Below are positions 11,510 to 25,400 of a stretch of 64,000 nt of DNA, in pieces; position 1 is the stretch's first letter, and each line of letters begins with the position of its first letter. Position numbers and translations under genes: made by a program. The notes beneath the pieces were generated by a model. It ran no database searches. It was not told the DNA's origin and was given only the letters and a program-made list of their open reading frames with translations. This DNA is from Metridium senile (lineage: Eukaryota; Cnidaria; Anthozoa; Actiniaria; Metridiidae): the NCBI GenBank assembly GCA_949775045.1, contig OX459096.1, positions 47,778,290 through 47,842,289 on the forward strand, in the 5' to 3' direction.

Positions 11510-13432
11510 CTAATAACAAACAGAAGCACTTCAACGACGAGAAATATCATCTGTATATCACCGTCATCATTATTATAATCACCATTATCATCAATATCAT
11601 TAAAATAACCATCATCATCATTCTCATCACCATCAGTTGTGTCATTATTACAACAATCATGATTATTATAATTATACACAAACCAATGAAAACAAAACTC
11701 GAATAACAATATTTTAAAGTATTATTAAAAACAACCAAATCCAATATAAATATGTTCCCGAACATTAAAATTAAATTGATCAAGGAAAAATTATTTTAGA
11801 GTAGTTACACAGCAAATTAAATCACAACTCACTATACAATGGTGGTTACACTTTCATAAATACCATAATATGTACCGGAAAATGATTTTTCAAGTAAACA
11901 GATAATTTAATATTTTAGCACTCTCATATGAAAGAACCACCTGAAATAGGCATGTTTGGAAGTTTTTGATGCTAGCTCTGGCTAAAATACCAAAGAAGTT
12001 ATGTGCAATGAAAAATGTAAAGATTTGTATGTAATTTTCTGCTGAGGCCTTTGATGCCTCGTTTTGGTGTTTTTCTGATTTTTCAAACTCTTATAGCTTC
12101 TTGCAAATTTAATCGTTTTTTCTCAAACTTTCACAAGTTATTGTTATGGTGAATGTCTATCATATGATTGCTTTCTTTTTCTTAAAACATCAGTTTTAAA
12201 AATTATGATAATTAGTTGCGGCCATTTATGAAAGTCGTCTGTCTATAACAATTAATATTCAATCTTCATTCACTGTACAAAATTCGCGAGCATGATTAGC
12301 TGAGATTGATCACGTGATTTGTGTATATCTGTCGTCACCGTCCATTGAGCGAGCATTGAGCGTTGTATACTATAGGTAAATTCATTGGCCGACGAGTGGA
12401 ATTCCACATTGAATTCACGAGTAAAGATGATATCGCACGAATCGCGGAGTGATTTGAATCGTTAATAGTTAATCATTTGCTTCTATACTCTTTGAAGTTA
12501 AAAGTACTTGCTTAGTCAATTCATCTTTTTAATGCACGGATAATAATGAAAGAACCTATATTTATTAAAAATTATCGATTGGGTGGTATTCATCTTTCTG
12601 AGCGTTGAATTCAGCTTTCTGAGCGTTGAATATCACTCTGAATACCCTCTCATCCGGTCTCATCAGTCGTTCTAAAATGTATAGTAGTTTTAACACTAAA
12701 AGCATGCTATTTTCAGCCGTTAAAATAAAAGTATTGAGGGGGAAAATGGCAAAAACAGTGGAGAATTTCGATGTGTTTTGAATACATTTTGACTTGCCGT
12801 CACACGTCATTGAGCGCGCGCTCGGTATTTTCACTTCCGATTATCTGTCATTTTGTCAAAATAAAACGATATTGAAATGTTATTTTTCTTTTAAAATATG
12901 GCAAAGTTTGACCTATAAGTTGTTGGATACTAAAACAATTAAACCTCTTGCCCTCGATCACGAGCTACTATGTACTTTTGAAGTTTTTACGAATAAACTG
13001 GTTTGAGTTGTAACTTCACTTGATACTATGCTATTTATCCAGTGAATTCAGATTGAATATTAAAAGGGTTAGAGACTTAAAACTCGTGTCTTGTGCACAA
13101 ATACACAAATAGACTTGCAGACTGTAAAATAAACTCGAAATTTTCAATACCGCACGAAGCGAAATCTACAGTCAGCTCGTGCGTGTATTTGTGCACAAAA
13201 CACAGGTATCAGCCTCTAACCCGTAATTAGAATACATCAATTTGTGGTCTATCGCAGATCCTGCAATCTCATTGGCTACGCTACTGTAAACAATAAGTGA
13301 TAGCTAAAGGTTATTTGGCATCTGGTTGATAAAAAAACAATCAGACCTCTCGCTCTCATAAGCAAAGAAAATAGCGGCTTAACTTGATTTAATTTGAGGC
13401 ACTACATACGAGATACACAAAAACTGACATAC
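11510..13432. other. Intron of the mucin-like gene; repeats only
   Basis: This intron separates mega-exon 1 from the EGF fragment. It contains an ATC/ATT microsatellite (about 11,556-11,670), sequence shared with the intron at 1,876-2,190, and an inverted MITE fragment (12,670-12,936). About 11,850-12,560 is AT-rich and I see no exon in it. Confidence 0.6.
12670..12936 (-). mobile_element. MITE family copy 3, inverted and truncated
   Basis: This is the reverse complement of the left half of the copy at 8,307: it ends ATAAGTTGTTGGATACTAA, with ATGGCAAAGTTTGACC just inside. Its other terminus is missing. Confidence 0.75.
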
Positions 13433-16400
13433 CTGGCAGAGTAGGAATTAGTGACGAAATACTAAGAGCAGTACTAACAGAAGATGGAGAAATGGTAGAA
13501 GGTTTCGATGTAGATGGCACTACACTGCTAACCACTGCAGCACTTGTAGATGGTAAAACACTGCTAGAGGCTGCAACAGTTGTAGATAATACAATGCTGC
13601 TAGAGGCTGCAACACTTGTATATGGTAAAGCACTGCTAGAGGTTGCCACACTTGTAAATGCAACAACACTGCTCGTCACAGGAACACTTGTAGATGGTAA
13701 AACACTGCTAGTGGTTGCAACAGTTGTTGTTGGTATAATGCTGCTAGAGCCTGCAACACTTGATGATGGCAAAATACTACTAGAGGCTACAACACTTGAT
13801 GATGGCACAATACTACTAGAGGCTGCACCAAAAGATGATGGCACTACACTGCTAGATGCTACAACACTTGATGATGGCACCATACTGCTCGAGGCTGCAA
13901 CACTTGACGATGGCACTACACTGCTACTGGCTGCAACACTTGTAGATGGAACAGCACCGCTAGAACCTGCAACACTAGTGTATGGAACAACACTGCTAGA
14001 TGCTACAACACTTGATGATGGCACAATACTACTAGAGGCTGCAGCGATTGATGATGGTACTACACTGCTAGATGCTACAACACTTGATGATGGCACAATA
14101 CTACTAGAGGCTGCAGCGATTGATGATGGTACTACACTGCTAAGTACAGGAACACTTGAAGATGGTACAACACTGCTAATGGCTACCATAGGTTTAGATT
14201 GTATAACACTGCTACTGGCTGCCACACTTGTAGATGCTACAACACTACTCCCCAAAGGAACACTAGTAGATGGTACAACACTGGTAGTAGCTGCAACAGT
14301 TGTTGATGGTACAACACTGCTAGTCGCTGCAACAGTTTTAGATATCACTACACTGCTAGAGGCTACAACACTTGATGATGGCAGAATACTGCTAGAGGCT
14401 GCAACACTTGATGATGGCACTGCACTGGTTTTGGCTGCAACACTTGTTGATGATACGACACTTGTGGATGGTACAGCACTGCTTGCGGCTGCAACAGTTG
14501 TAGATTGTACAACACTGCTAGTCGCTGAAACAGTTTTAGATTGCACAATACTGCTAGAGGCTACAACACTTGATGATACTACAATACTGCTAGAGGCTAC
14601 AACACTTGATGATGGCCCAATACTGCTAGAGACTCCAACACTTGATGATGATGTTCCACTGCTAAGTACAGGAACACTTGTAGATGGTACAACACTGCTA
14701 GTGGCTACAATAGGTTTAGATTGTATAACACTGCTACTGGCTGCCACACTTGTAGATGCTACAACACTACTCCCCACAGGAACACTTGTAGATGGTACAA
14801 CACTGGTAGTGGCTGCAACAGTTGTTGATGGTACAACACTGCTAGTCGCTGTAACACTTTTAGATATCACTACACTGCTGGAAGCTACAACACCTGATGA
14901 TGACAGAATACTGCTAGAGGCTGCAACACTTGATGATGGCACTACACTGGTTTTGGCTGCAACACTTGTTGATGATGCAACACTTCGACTTGCTGCAAAT
15001 CTTGTAGATGCTATAACACTGCTCGTCACAGTAACACTTGTAGATGGTGCAACACTGCTAGAGGCTACACCACTAGTAGATGGAACAACACTGCTAGAGG
15101 CTACAACACTTGATGATGGCACAATACTGCTAGAGACTACAACACTTGTGAATGACGTTCCACTGCTAAGTACAGGAACACTTGTAGATGGTACAACACT
15201 GCTTGTGGCTATAACACTAGTAGATGGCACAATACTGCTAGAGGCTGCACCACTTGATAATGGCACTACACTGGTACTGGCTGGAGCACTTGTTGATGTT
15301 ACAACATTTCTACTTTCTGCAACAGTTGTAGATGCTATAACACTGCTCGTGAAAGGAACACTTGTATATGGTACAATACTGCTAGAGGCTACAACACTTG
15401 ATGATGGCAAAATACTGCTAGAGGCTACAACACTTGATGATGGCCCAATACTGCTAGAGACTCCAACACTTGATGATGATGTTCCACTGCTAAGTACAGG
15501 AACACTTGAAGATGGTACAACACTGCTAATGGCTACCATAGGTTTAGATTGTATAACACTGCTACTGGCTGCCACACTTGTAGATGCTACAACACTACTC
15601 CCCAAAGGAACACTAGTAGATGGTACAACACTGGTAGTAGCTGCAACAGTTGTTGATGGTACAACACTGCTAGTCGCTGCAACAGTTTTAGATATCACTA
15701 CACTGCTAGAGGCTACAACACTTGATGATGGCAGAATACTGCTAGAGGCTGCAACACTTGATGATGGCACTGCACTGGTTTTGGCTGCAACACTTGTTGA
15801 TGATACGACACTTGTGGATGGTACAGCACTGCTTGCGGCTGCAACAGTTGTAGATTGTACAACACTGCTAGTCGCTGAAACAGTTTTAGATTGCACAATA
15901 CTGCTAGAGGCTACAACACTTGATGATACTACAATACTGCTAGAGGCTACAACACTTGATGATGGCCCAATACTGCTAGAGACTCCAACACTTGATGATG
16001 ATGTTCCACTGCTAAGTACAGGAACACTTGTAGATGGTACAACACTGCTAGTGGCTACAATAGGTTTAGATTGTATAACACTGCTACTGGCTGCCACACT
16101 TGTAGATGCTACAACACTACTCCCCACAGGAACACTTGTAGATGGTACAACACTGGTAGTGGCTGCAACAGTTGTTGATGGTACAACACTGCTAGTCGCT
16201 GTAACACTTTTAGATATCACTACACTGCTGGAAGCTACAACACCTGATGATGACAGAATACTGCTAGAGGCTGCAACACTTGATGATGGCACTACACTGG
16301 TTTTGGCTGCAACACTTGTTGATGATGCAACACTTCGACTTGCTGCAAATCTTGTAGATGCTATAACACTGCTCGTCACAGTAACACTTGTAGATGGTGC

Positions 16401-19400
16401 AACACTGCTAGAGGCTACACCACTAGTAGATGGAACAACACTTGATGATGGCACAATACTGCTAGAGACTACAACACTTGTGAATGACGTTCCACTGCTA
16501 AGTACAGGAACACTTGTAGATGGTACAACACTGCTTGTGGCTATAACACTAGTAGATGGCACAATACTGCTAGAGGCTGCACCACTTGATAATGGCACTA
16601 CACTGGTACTGGCTGGAGCACTTGTTGATGTTACAACATTTCTACTTTCTGCAACAGTTGTAGATGCTATAACATTGCTCGTGAAAGGAACACTTGTATA
16701 TGGTACAATACTGCTAGAGGCTACAACACTTGATGATGGCAAAATACTGCTAGAGGCTACAACACTTGATGATGGCCCAATACTGCTAGAGACTCCAACA
16801 CTTGATGATGATGTTCCACTGCTAAGTACAGGAACACTTGTAGATGGTACAACACTGCTAATGGCTACAATAGGTTTAGATTGTATAACACTGCTACTGG
16901 CTGCCACACTTGTAGATGCTACAACACTACTCCCCACAGGAACACTTGTAGATGGTACAACACTGGTAGTAGCTGCAACAGTTGTTGATGGTACAACACT
17001 GCTAGTCGCTGCAACAGTTTTAGATATCACTACACTGCTAGAGGCTACAACACTTGATGATGGCAGAATACTGCTAGAGGCTGCAACACTTGATGATGGC
17101 ACTGCACTGGTTTTGGATGCAACACTTGTTGATGATACGACACTTGTTGATGGTACAGCACTGCTTGCGGCTGCAACAGTTGTAGATTGTACAACACTGC
17201 TAGTCGCTGAAACAGTTTTAGATTGCACAATACTGCTAGAGGCTACAACACTTGATGATACTACAATACTGCTAGAGGCTACAACACTTGATGATGGCCC
17301 AATACTGCTAGAGACTCCAACACTTGATGATGATGTTCCACTGCTAAGTACAGGAACACTTGTAGATGGTACAACACTGCTAGTGGCTACAATAGGTTTA
17401 GATTGTATAACACTGCTACTGGCTGCCACACTTGTAGATGCTACAACACTACTCCCCACAGGAACACTTGTAGATGGTACAACACTGGTAGTGGCTGCAA
17501 CAGTTGTTGATGGTACAACACTGCTAGTCGCTGTAACACTTTTAGATATCACTACACTGCTGGAAGCTACAACACCTGATGATGACAGAATACTGCTAGA
17601 GGCTGCAACACTTGATGATGGCACTACACTGGTTTTGGCTGCAACACTTGTTGATGATGCAACACTTCGACTTGCTGCAAATCTTGTAGATGCTATAACA
17701 CTGCTCGTCACAGTAACACTTGTAGATGGTACAACACTGCTAGAGGCTACACCACTAGTAGATGGAACAACACTGCTAGAGGCTACAACACTTGATGATG
17801 GCACAATACTGCTAGAGACTACAACACTTGTGAATGACGTTCCACTGCTAAGTACAGGAACACTTGTAGATGGTACAACACTGCTTGTGGCTATAACACT
17901 AGTAGATGGCACAATACTGCTAGAGGCTGCACCACTTGATAATGGCACTACACTGGTACTGGCTGGAGCACTTGTTGATGTTACAACATTTCTACTTTCT
18001 GCAACAGTTGTAGATGCTATAACATTGCTCGTGAAAGGAACACTTGTATATGGTACAATACTGCTAGAGGCTACAACACTTGATGATGGCAAAATACTGC
18101 TAGAGGCTACAACACTTGATGATGGCCCAATACTGCTAGAGACTCCAACACTTGATGATGATGTTCCACTGCTAAGTACAGGAACACTTGTAGATGGTAC
18201 AACACTGCTAATGGCTACAATAGGTTTAGATTGTATAACACTGCTACTGGCTGCCACACTTGTAGATGCTACAACACTACTCCCCACAGGAACACTTGTA
18301 GATGGTACAACACTGGTAGTAGCTGCAACAGTTGTTGATGGTACAACACTGCTAGTCGCTGTAACAGTTTTAGATATCACTACACTGCTAGAGGCTACAA
18401 CACTTGATGATGGCAGAATACTGCTAGAGGCTGCAACACTTGATGATGGCACTGCACTGGTTTTGGATGCAACACTTGTTGATGATACGACACTTGTTGA
18501 TGGTACAGCACTGCTTGCGGCTGCAACAGTTGTAGATTGTACAACACTGCTAGTCGCTGAAACAGTTTTAGATTGCACAATACTGCTAGAGGCTACAACA
18601 CTTGATGATACTACAATACTGCTAGAGGCTACAACACTTGATGATGGCCCAATACTGCTAGAGACTCCAACACTTGATGATGATGTTCCACTGCTAAGTA
18701 CAGGAACACTTGTAGATGGTACAACACTGCTAGTGGCTACAATAGGTTTAGATTGTATAACACTGCTACTGGCTGCCACACTTGTAGATGCTACAACACT
18801 ACTCCCCACAGGAACACTTGTAGATGGTACAACACTGGTAGTGGCTGCAACAGTTGTTGATGGTACAACACTGCTAGTCGCTGTAACACTTTTAGATATC
18901 ACTACACTGCTGGAAGCTACAACACCTGATGATGACAGAATACTGCTAGAGGCTGCAACACTTGATGATGGCACTACACTGGTTTTGGCTGCAACACTTG
19001 TTGATGATGCAACACTTCGACTTGCTGCAAATCTTGTAGATGCTATAACACTGCTCGTCACAGTAACACTTGTAGATGGTACAACACTGCTAGAGGCTAC
19101 ACCACTAGTAGATGGAACAACACTGCTAGAGGCTACAACACTTGATGATGGCACAATACTGCTAGAGACTACAACACTTGTGAATGACGTTCCACTGCTA
19201 AGTACAGGAACACTTGTAGATGGTACAACACTGCTTGTGGCTATAACACTAGTAGATGGCACAATACTGCTAGAGGCTGCACCACTTGATAATGGCACTA
19301 CACTGGTACTGGCTGGAGCACTTGTTGATGTTACAACATTTCTACTTTCTGCAACAGTTGTAGATGCTATAACATTGCTCGTGAAAGGAACACTTGTATA

Positions 19401-22400
19401 TGGTACAATACTGCTAGAGGCTACAACACTTGATGATGGCAAAATACTGCTAGAGGCTACAACACTTGATGATGGCCCAATACTGCTAGAGACTCCAACA
19501 CTTGATGATGATGTTCCACTGCTAAGTACAGGAACACTTGTAGATGGTACAACACTGCTAATGGCTACAATAGGTTTAGATTGTATAACACTGCTACTGG
19601 CTGCCACACTTGTAGATGCTACAACACTACTCCCCACAGGAACACTTGTAGATGGTACAACACTGGTAGTAGCTGCAACAGTTGTTGATGGTACAACACT
19701 GCTAGTCGCTGTAACAGTTTTAGATATCACTACACTGCTAGAGGCTACAACACTTGATGATGGCAGAATACTGCTAGAGGCTGCAACACTTGATGATGGC
19801 ACTGCACTGGTTTTGGATGCAACACTTGTTGATGATACGACACTTGTTGATGGTACAGCACTGCTTGCGGCTGCAACAGTTGTAGATTGTACAACACTGC
19901 TAGTCGCTGAAACAGTTTTAGATTGCACAATACTGCTAGAGGCTACAACACTTGATGATACTACAATACTGCTAGAGGCTACAACACTTGATGATGGCCC
20001 AATACTGCTAGAGACTCCAACACTTGATGATGATGTTCCACTGCTAAGTACAGGAACACTTGTAGATGGTACAACACTGCTAATGGCTACAATAGGTTTA
20101 GATTGTATAACACTGCTACTGGCTGCCACACTTGTAGATGCTACAACACTACTCCCCACAGGAACACTTGTAGATGGTACAACACTGGTAGTGGCTGCAA
20201 CAGTTGTTGATGGTACAACACTGCTAGTCGCTGTAACACTTTTAGATATCACTACACTGCTGGAAGCTACAACACCTGATGATGACAGAATACTGCTAGA
20301 GGCTGCAACACTTGATGATGGCACTACACTGGTTTTGGCTGCAACACTTGTTGATGATGCAACACTTCGACTTGCTGCAAATCTTGTAGATGCTATAACA
20401 CTGCTCGTCACAGTAACACTTGTAGATGGTACAACACTGCTAGAGGCTACACCACTAGTAGATGGAACAACACTGCTAGAGGCTACAACACTTGATGATG
20501 GCACAATACTGCTAGAGACTACAACACTTGTGAATGACGTTCCACTGCTAAGTACAGGAACACTTGTAGATGGTACAACACTGCTTGTGGCTATAACACT
20601 AGTAGATGGCACAATACTGCTAGAGGCTGCACCACTTGATAATGGCACTACACTGGTACTGGCTGGAGCACTTGTTGATGTTACAACATTTCTACTTTCT
20701 GCAACAGTTGTAGATGCTATAACATTGCTCGTGAAAGGAACACTTGTATATGGTACAATACTGCTAGAGGCTACAACACTTGATGATGGCAAAATACTGC
20801 TAGAGGCTACAACACTTGATGATGGCCCAATACTGCTAGAGACTCCAACACTTGATGATGATGTTCCACTGCTAAGTACAGGAACACTTGTAGATGGTAC
20901 AACACTGCTAATGGCTACAATAGGTTTAGATTGTATAACACTGCTACTGGCTGCCACACTTGTAGATGCTACAACACTACTCCCCACAGGAACACTTGTA
21001 GATGGTACAACACTGGTAGTAGCTGCAACAGTTGTTGATGGTACAACACTGCTAGTCGCTGTAACAGTTTTAGATATCACTACACTGCTAGAGGCTACAA
21101 CACTTGATGATGGCAGAATACTGCTAGAGGCTGCAACACTTGATGATGGCACTGCACTGGTTTTGGATGCAACACTTGTTGATGATACGACACTTGTTGA
21201 TGGTACAGCACTGCTTGCGGCTGCAACAGTTGTAGATTGTACAACACTGCTAGTCGCTGAAACAGTTTTAGATTGCACAATACTGCTAGAGGCTACAACA
21301 CTTGATGATACTACAATACTGCTAGAGGCTACAACACTTGATGATGGCCCAATACTGCTAGAGACTCCAACACTTGATGATGATGTTCCACTGCTAAGTA
21401 CAGGAACACTTGTAGATGGTACAACACTGCTAATGGCTACAATAGGTTTAGATTGTATAACACTGCTACTGGCTGCCACACTTGTAGATGCTACAACACT
21501 ACTCCCCACAGGAACACTTGTAGATGGTACAACACTGGTAGTGGCTGCAACAGTTGTTGATGGTACAACACTGCTAGTCGCTGTAACACTTTTAGATATC
21601 ACTACACTGCTGGAAGCTACAACACCTGATGATGACAGAATACTGCTAGAGGCTGCAACACTTGATGATGGCACTACACTGGTTTTGGCTGCAACACTTG
21701 TTGATGATGCAACACTTCGACTTGCTGCAAATCTTGTAGATGCTATAACACTGCTCGTCACAGTAACACTTGTAGATGGTACAACACTGCTAGAGGCTAC
21801 ACCACTAGTAGATGGAACAACACTGCTAGAGGCTACAACACTTGATGATGGCACAATACTGCTAGAGACTACAACACTTGTGAATGACGTTCCACTGCTA
21901 AGTACAGGAACACTTGTAGATGGTACAACACTGCTTGTGGCTATAACACTAGTAGATGGCACAATACTGCTAGAGGCTGCACCACTTGATAATGGCACTA
22001 CACTGGTACTGGCTGGAGCACTTGTTGATGTTACAACATTTCTACTTTCTGCAACAGTTGTAGATGCTATAACACTGCTCGTGAAAGGAACACTTGTATA
22101 TGGTACAATACTGCTAGAGGCTACAACACTTGATGATGGCAAAATACTGCTAGAGGCTACAACACTTGATGATGGCCCAATACTGCTAGAGACTCCAACA
22201 CTTGATGATACTACAATACTGCTAGAGGCTACAACACTTGATGATGGCCCAATACTGCTAGAGACTCCAACACTTGATGATGATGTTCCACTGCTAAGTA
22301 CAGGAACACTTGTAGATGGTACAACACTGCTAGTGGCTACAATAGGTTTAGATTGTATAACACTGCTACTGGCTGCCACACTTGTAGATGCTACAACACT

Positions 22401-25400
22401 ACTCCCCACAGGAACACTTGTAGATGGTACAACACTGGTAGTGGCTGCAACAGTTGTTGATGGTACAACACTGCTAGTCGCTGTAACACTTTTAGATATC
22501 ACTACACTGCTGGAAGCTACAACACCTGATGATGACAGAATACTGCTAGAGGCTGCAACACTTGATGATGGCACTACACTGGTTTTGGCTGCAACACTTG
22601 TTGATGATGCAACACTTCGACTTGCTGCAAATCTTGTAGATGCTATAACACTGCTCGTCACAGTAACACTTGTAGATGGTACAACACTGCTAGAGGCTAC
22701 ACCACTAGTAGATGGAACAACACTGCTAGAGGCTACAACACTTGATGATGGCACAATACTGCTAGAGACTACAACACTTGTGAATGACGTTCCACTGCTA
22801 AGTACAGGAACACTTGTAGATGGTACAACACTGCTTGTGGCTATAACACTAGTAGATGGCACAATACTGCTAGAGGCTGCACCACTTGATAATGGCACTA
22901 CACTGGTACTGGCTGGAGCACTTGTTGATGTTACAACATTTCTACTTTCTGCAACAGTTGTAGATGCTATAACATTGCTCGTGAAAGGAACACTTGTATA
23001 TGGTACAATACTGCTAGAGGCTACAACACTTGATGATGGCAAAATACTGCTAGAGGCTACAACACTTGATGATGGCCCAATACTGCTAGAGACTCCAACA
23101 CTTGATGATGATGTTCCACTGCTAAGTACAGGAACACTTGTAGATGGTACAACACTGCTAATGGCTACAATAGGTTTAGATTGTATAACACTGCTACTGG
23201 CTGCCACACTTGTAGATGCTACAACACTACTCCCCACAGGAACACTTGTAGATGGTACAACACTGGTAGTAGCTGCAACAGTTGTTGATGGTACAACACT
23301 GCTAGTCGCTGCAACAGTTTTAGATATCACTACACTGCTAGAGGCTACAACACTTGATGATGGCAGAATACTGCTAGAGGCTGCAACACTTGATGATGGC
23401 ACTGCACTGGTTTTGGCTGCAACACTTGTTGATGATACGACACTTGTTGATGGTACAGCACTGCTTGCGGCTGCAACAGTTGTAGATTGTACAACACTGC
23501 TAGTCGCTGAAACAGTTTTAGATTGCACAATACTGCTAGAGGCTACAACACTTGATGATACTACAATACTGCTAGAGGCTACAACACTTGATGATGGCCC
23601 AATACTGCTAGAGACTCCAACACTTGATGATGATGTTCCACTGCTAAGTACAGGAACACTTGTAGATGGTACAACACTGCTAATGGCTACAATAGGTTTA
23701 GATTGTATAACACTGCTACTGGCTGCCATACTTGTAGATGCTACAACACTACTCCCCACAGGAACACTTGTAGATGGTACAACACTGGTAGTAGCTGCAA
23801 CAGTTGTTGATGGTACAACACTGCTAGTCGCTGCAACAGTTTTAGATATCACTACACTGCTAGAGGCTACAACACTTGATGATGGCAGAATACTGCTAGA
23901 GGCTGCAACACTTGATGATGGCACTGCACTGGTTTTGGCTGCAACACTTGTTGATGATACGACACTTGTTGATGGTACAGCACTGCTTGCGGCTGCAACA
24001 GTTGTTGATGGTACAACACTGCTAGTCGCTGTAACACTTTTAGATATCACTACACTGCTGGAAGCTACAACACCTGATGATGACAGAATACTGCTAGAGG
24101 CTGCAACACTTGATGATGGCACTACACTGGTTTTGGCTGCAACACTTCTTGATGATGCAACACTTCGACTTGCTGCAAATCTTGTAGATACTATAACACT
24201 GCTCGTCACAGCAACACTTGTAGATGGTACAACACTGCTAGAGGCTACACCACTAGTAGATGGAACAACACTGCTAGAGGCTACAACACTTGATGATGGC
24301 AGAACACTGCTTGAGGCTGCAACACTTGATGATGGCACTGCACTGGTTTTGGCTGCAACACTTGTTGATGAGACGACACTTGTGGATGGTACAGCACTGC
24401 TTGCGGCTGCAACAGTTGTAGATTGTACAACACTGCTAGTCGATGAAACAGTTTTAGATGGCACAATACTGCTAGAGGCTACAACACTTGATGATACTAC
24501 AATACTGCTAGAGGCTACATTACTTGATGATGGCACAATACCGCTAGAGACTACAACACTTGTGAATGACGTTCCACTTCTAAGTACAGGAACACTTGTA
24601 GATGGTACAACACTGCTTGTGGCTACAACACTAGTAGGTGGCACAATACTGCTAGAGGCTGCACCACTTGATGATGGCACTACACTGGTACTGGCTGGAG
24701 CACTTGTTGATGATGCAACATTTCTACTTTCTGCAAAACTTGTAGATGCTATAACACTGCTCGTCACAGGAACACTTGTAGATGGTACAACACTGCTAGT
24801 GGCTACACCACTAGTAGATGGAACAACACTGCTAGAGGCTGTAACAGTTGTAGATGGTACAATACTGCTAGAGGCTACTGCACTTGATGATGGCAAAATT
24901 CTGCTAGAGACCATAACACTTGATGATGACGTTATACTGCTAAGTACAGGAACACTTGTAGATGGTACAACACTGCTAGTCGCTGCAACAGTTTTAGATA
25001 TCACTACACTGCTAGAGGCTACAACACTTGATGTTGGCAGAATACTGCTAGAGGCTACAACGCTTGATGATGGCTCAATACTGCTAGAGACTCCAACACT
25101 TGATGATGACGTTCCACTGCTAAGTACAGGAACACTTGTAGATGGTACAACACTGCTAGTTGCTATAATAGGTTTAGATTGTATAACACTGCTACTGGCT
25201 GCCACACTTGTAGATGCTACAACACTACTCGCCACAGGAACACTTGTAGATGGTACAACACTGGTAGTGGCAGCAACAGTAGTTGATGGTACAACACTGC
25301 TAGTCGCTGTAACACTTTTAGATATCACTACACTGCTAGAGGCTACAACACTTGATGATGGCAGAATACTGCTAGAGGCTGCAACACTTGATGATGGCAC

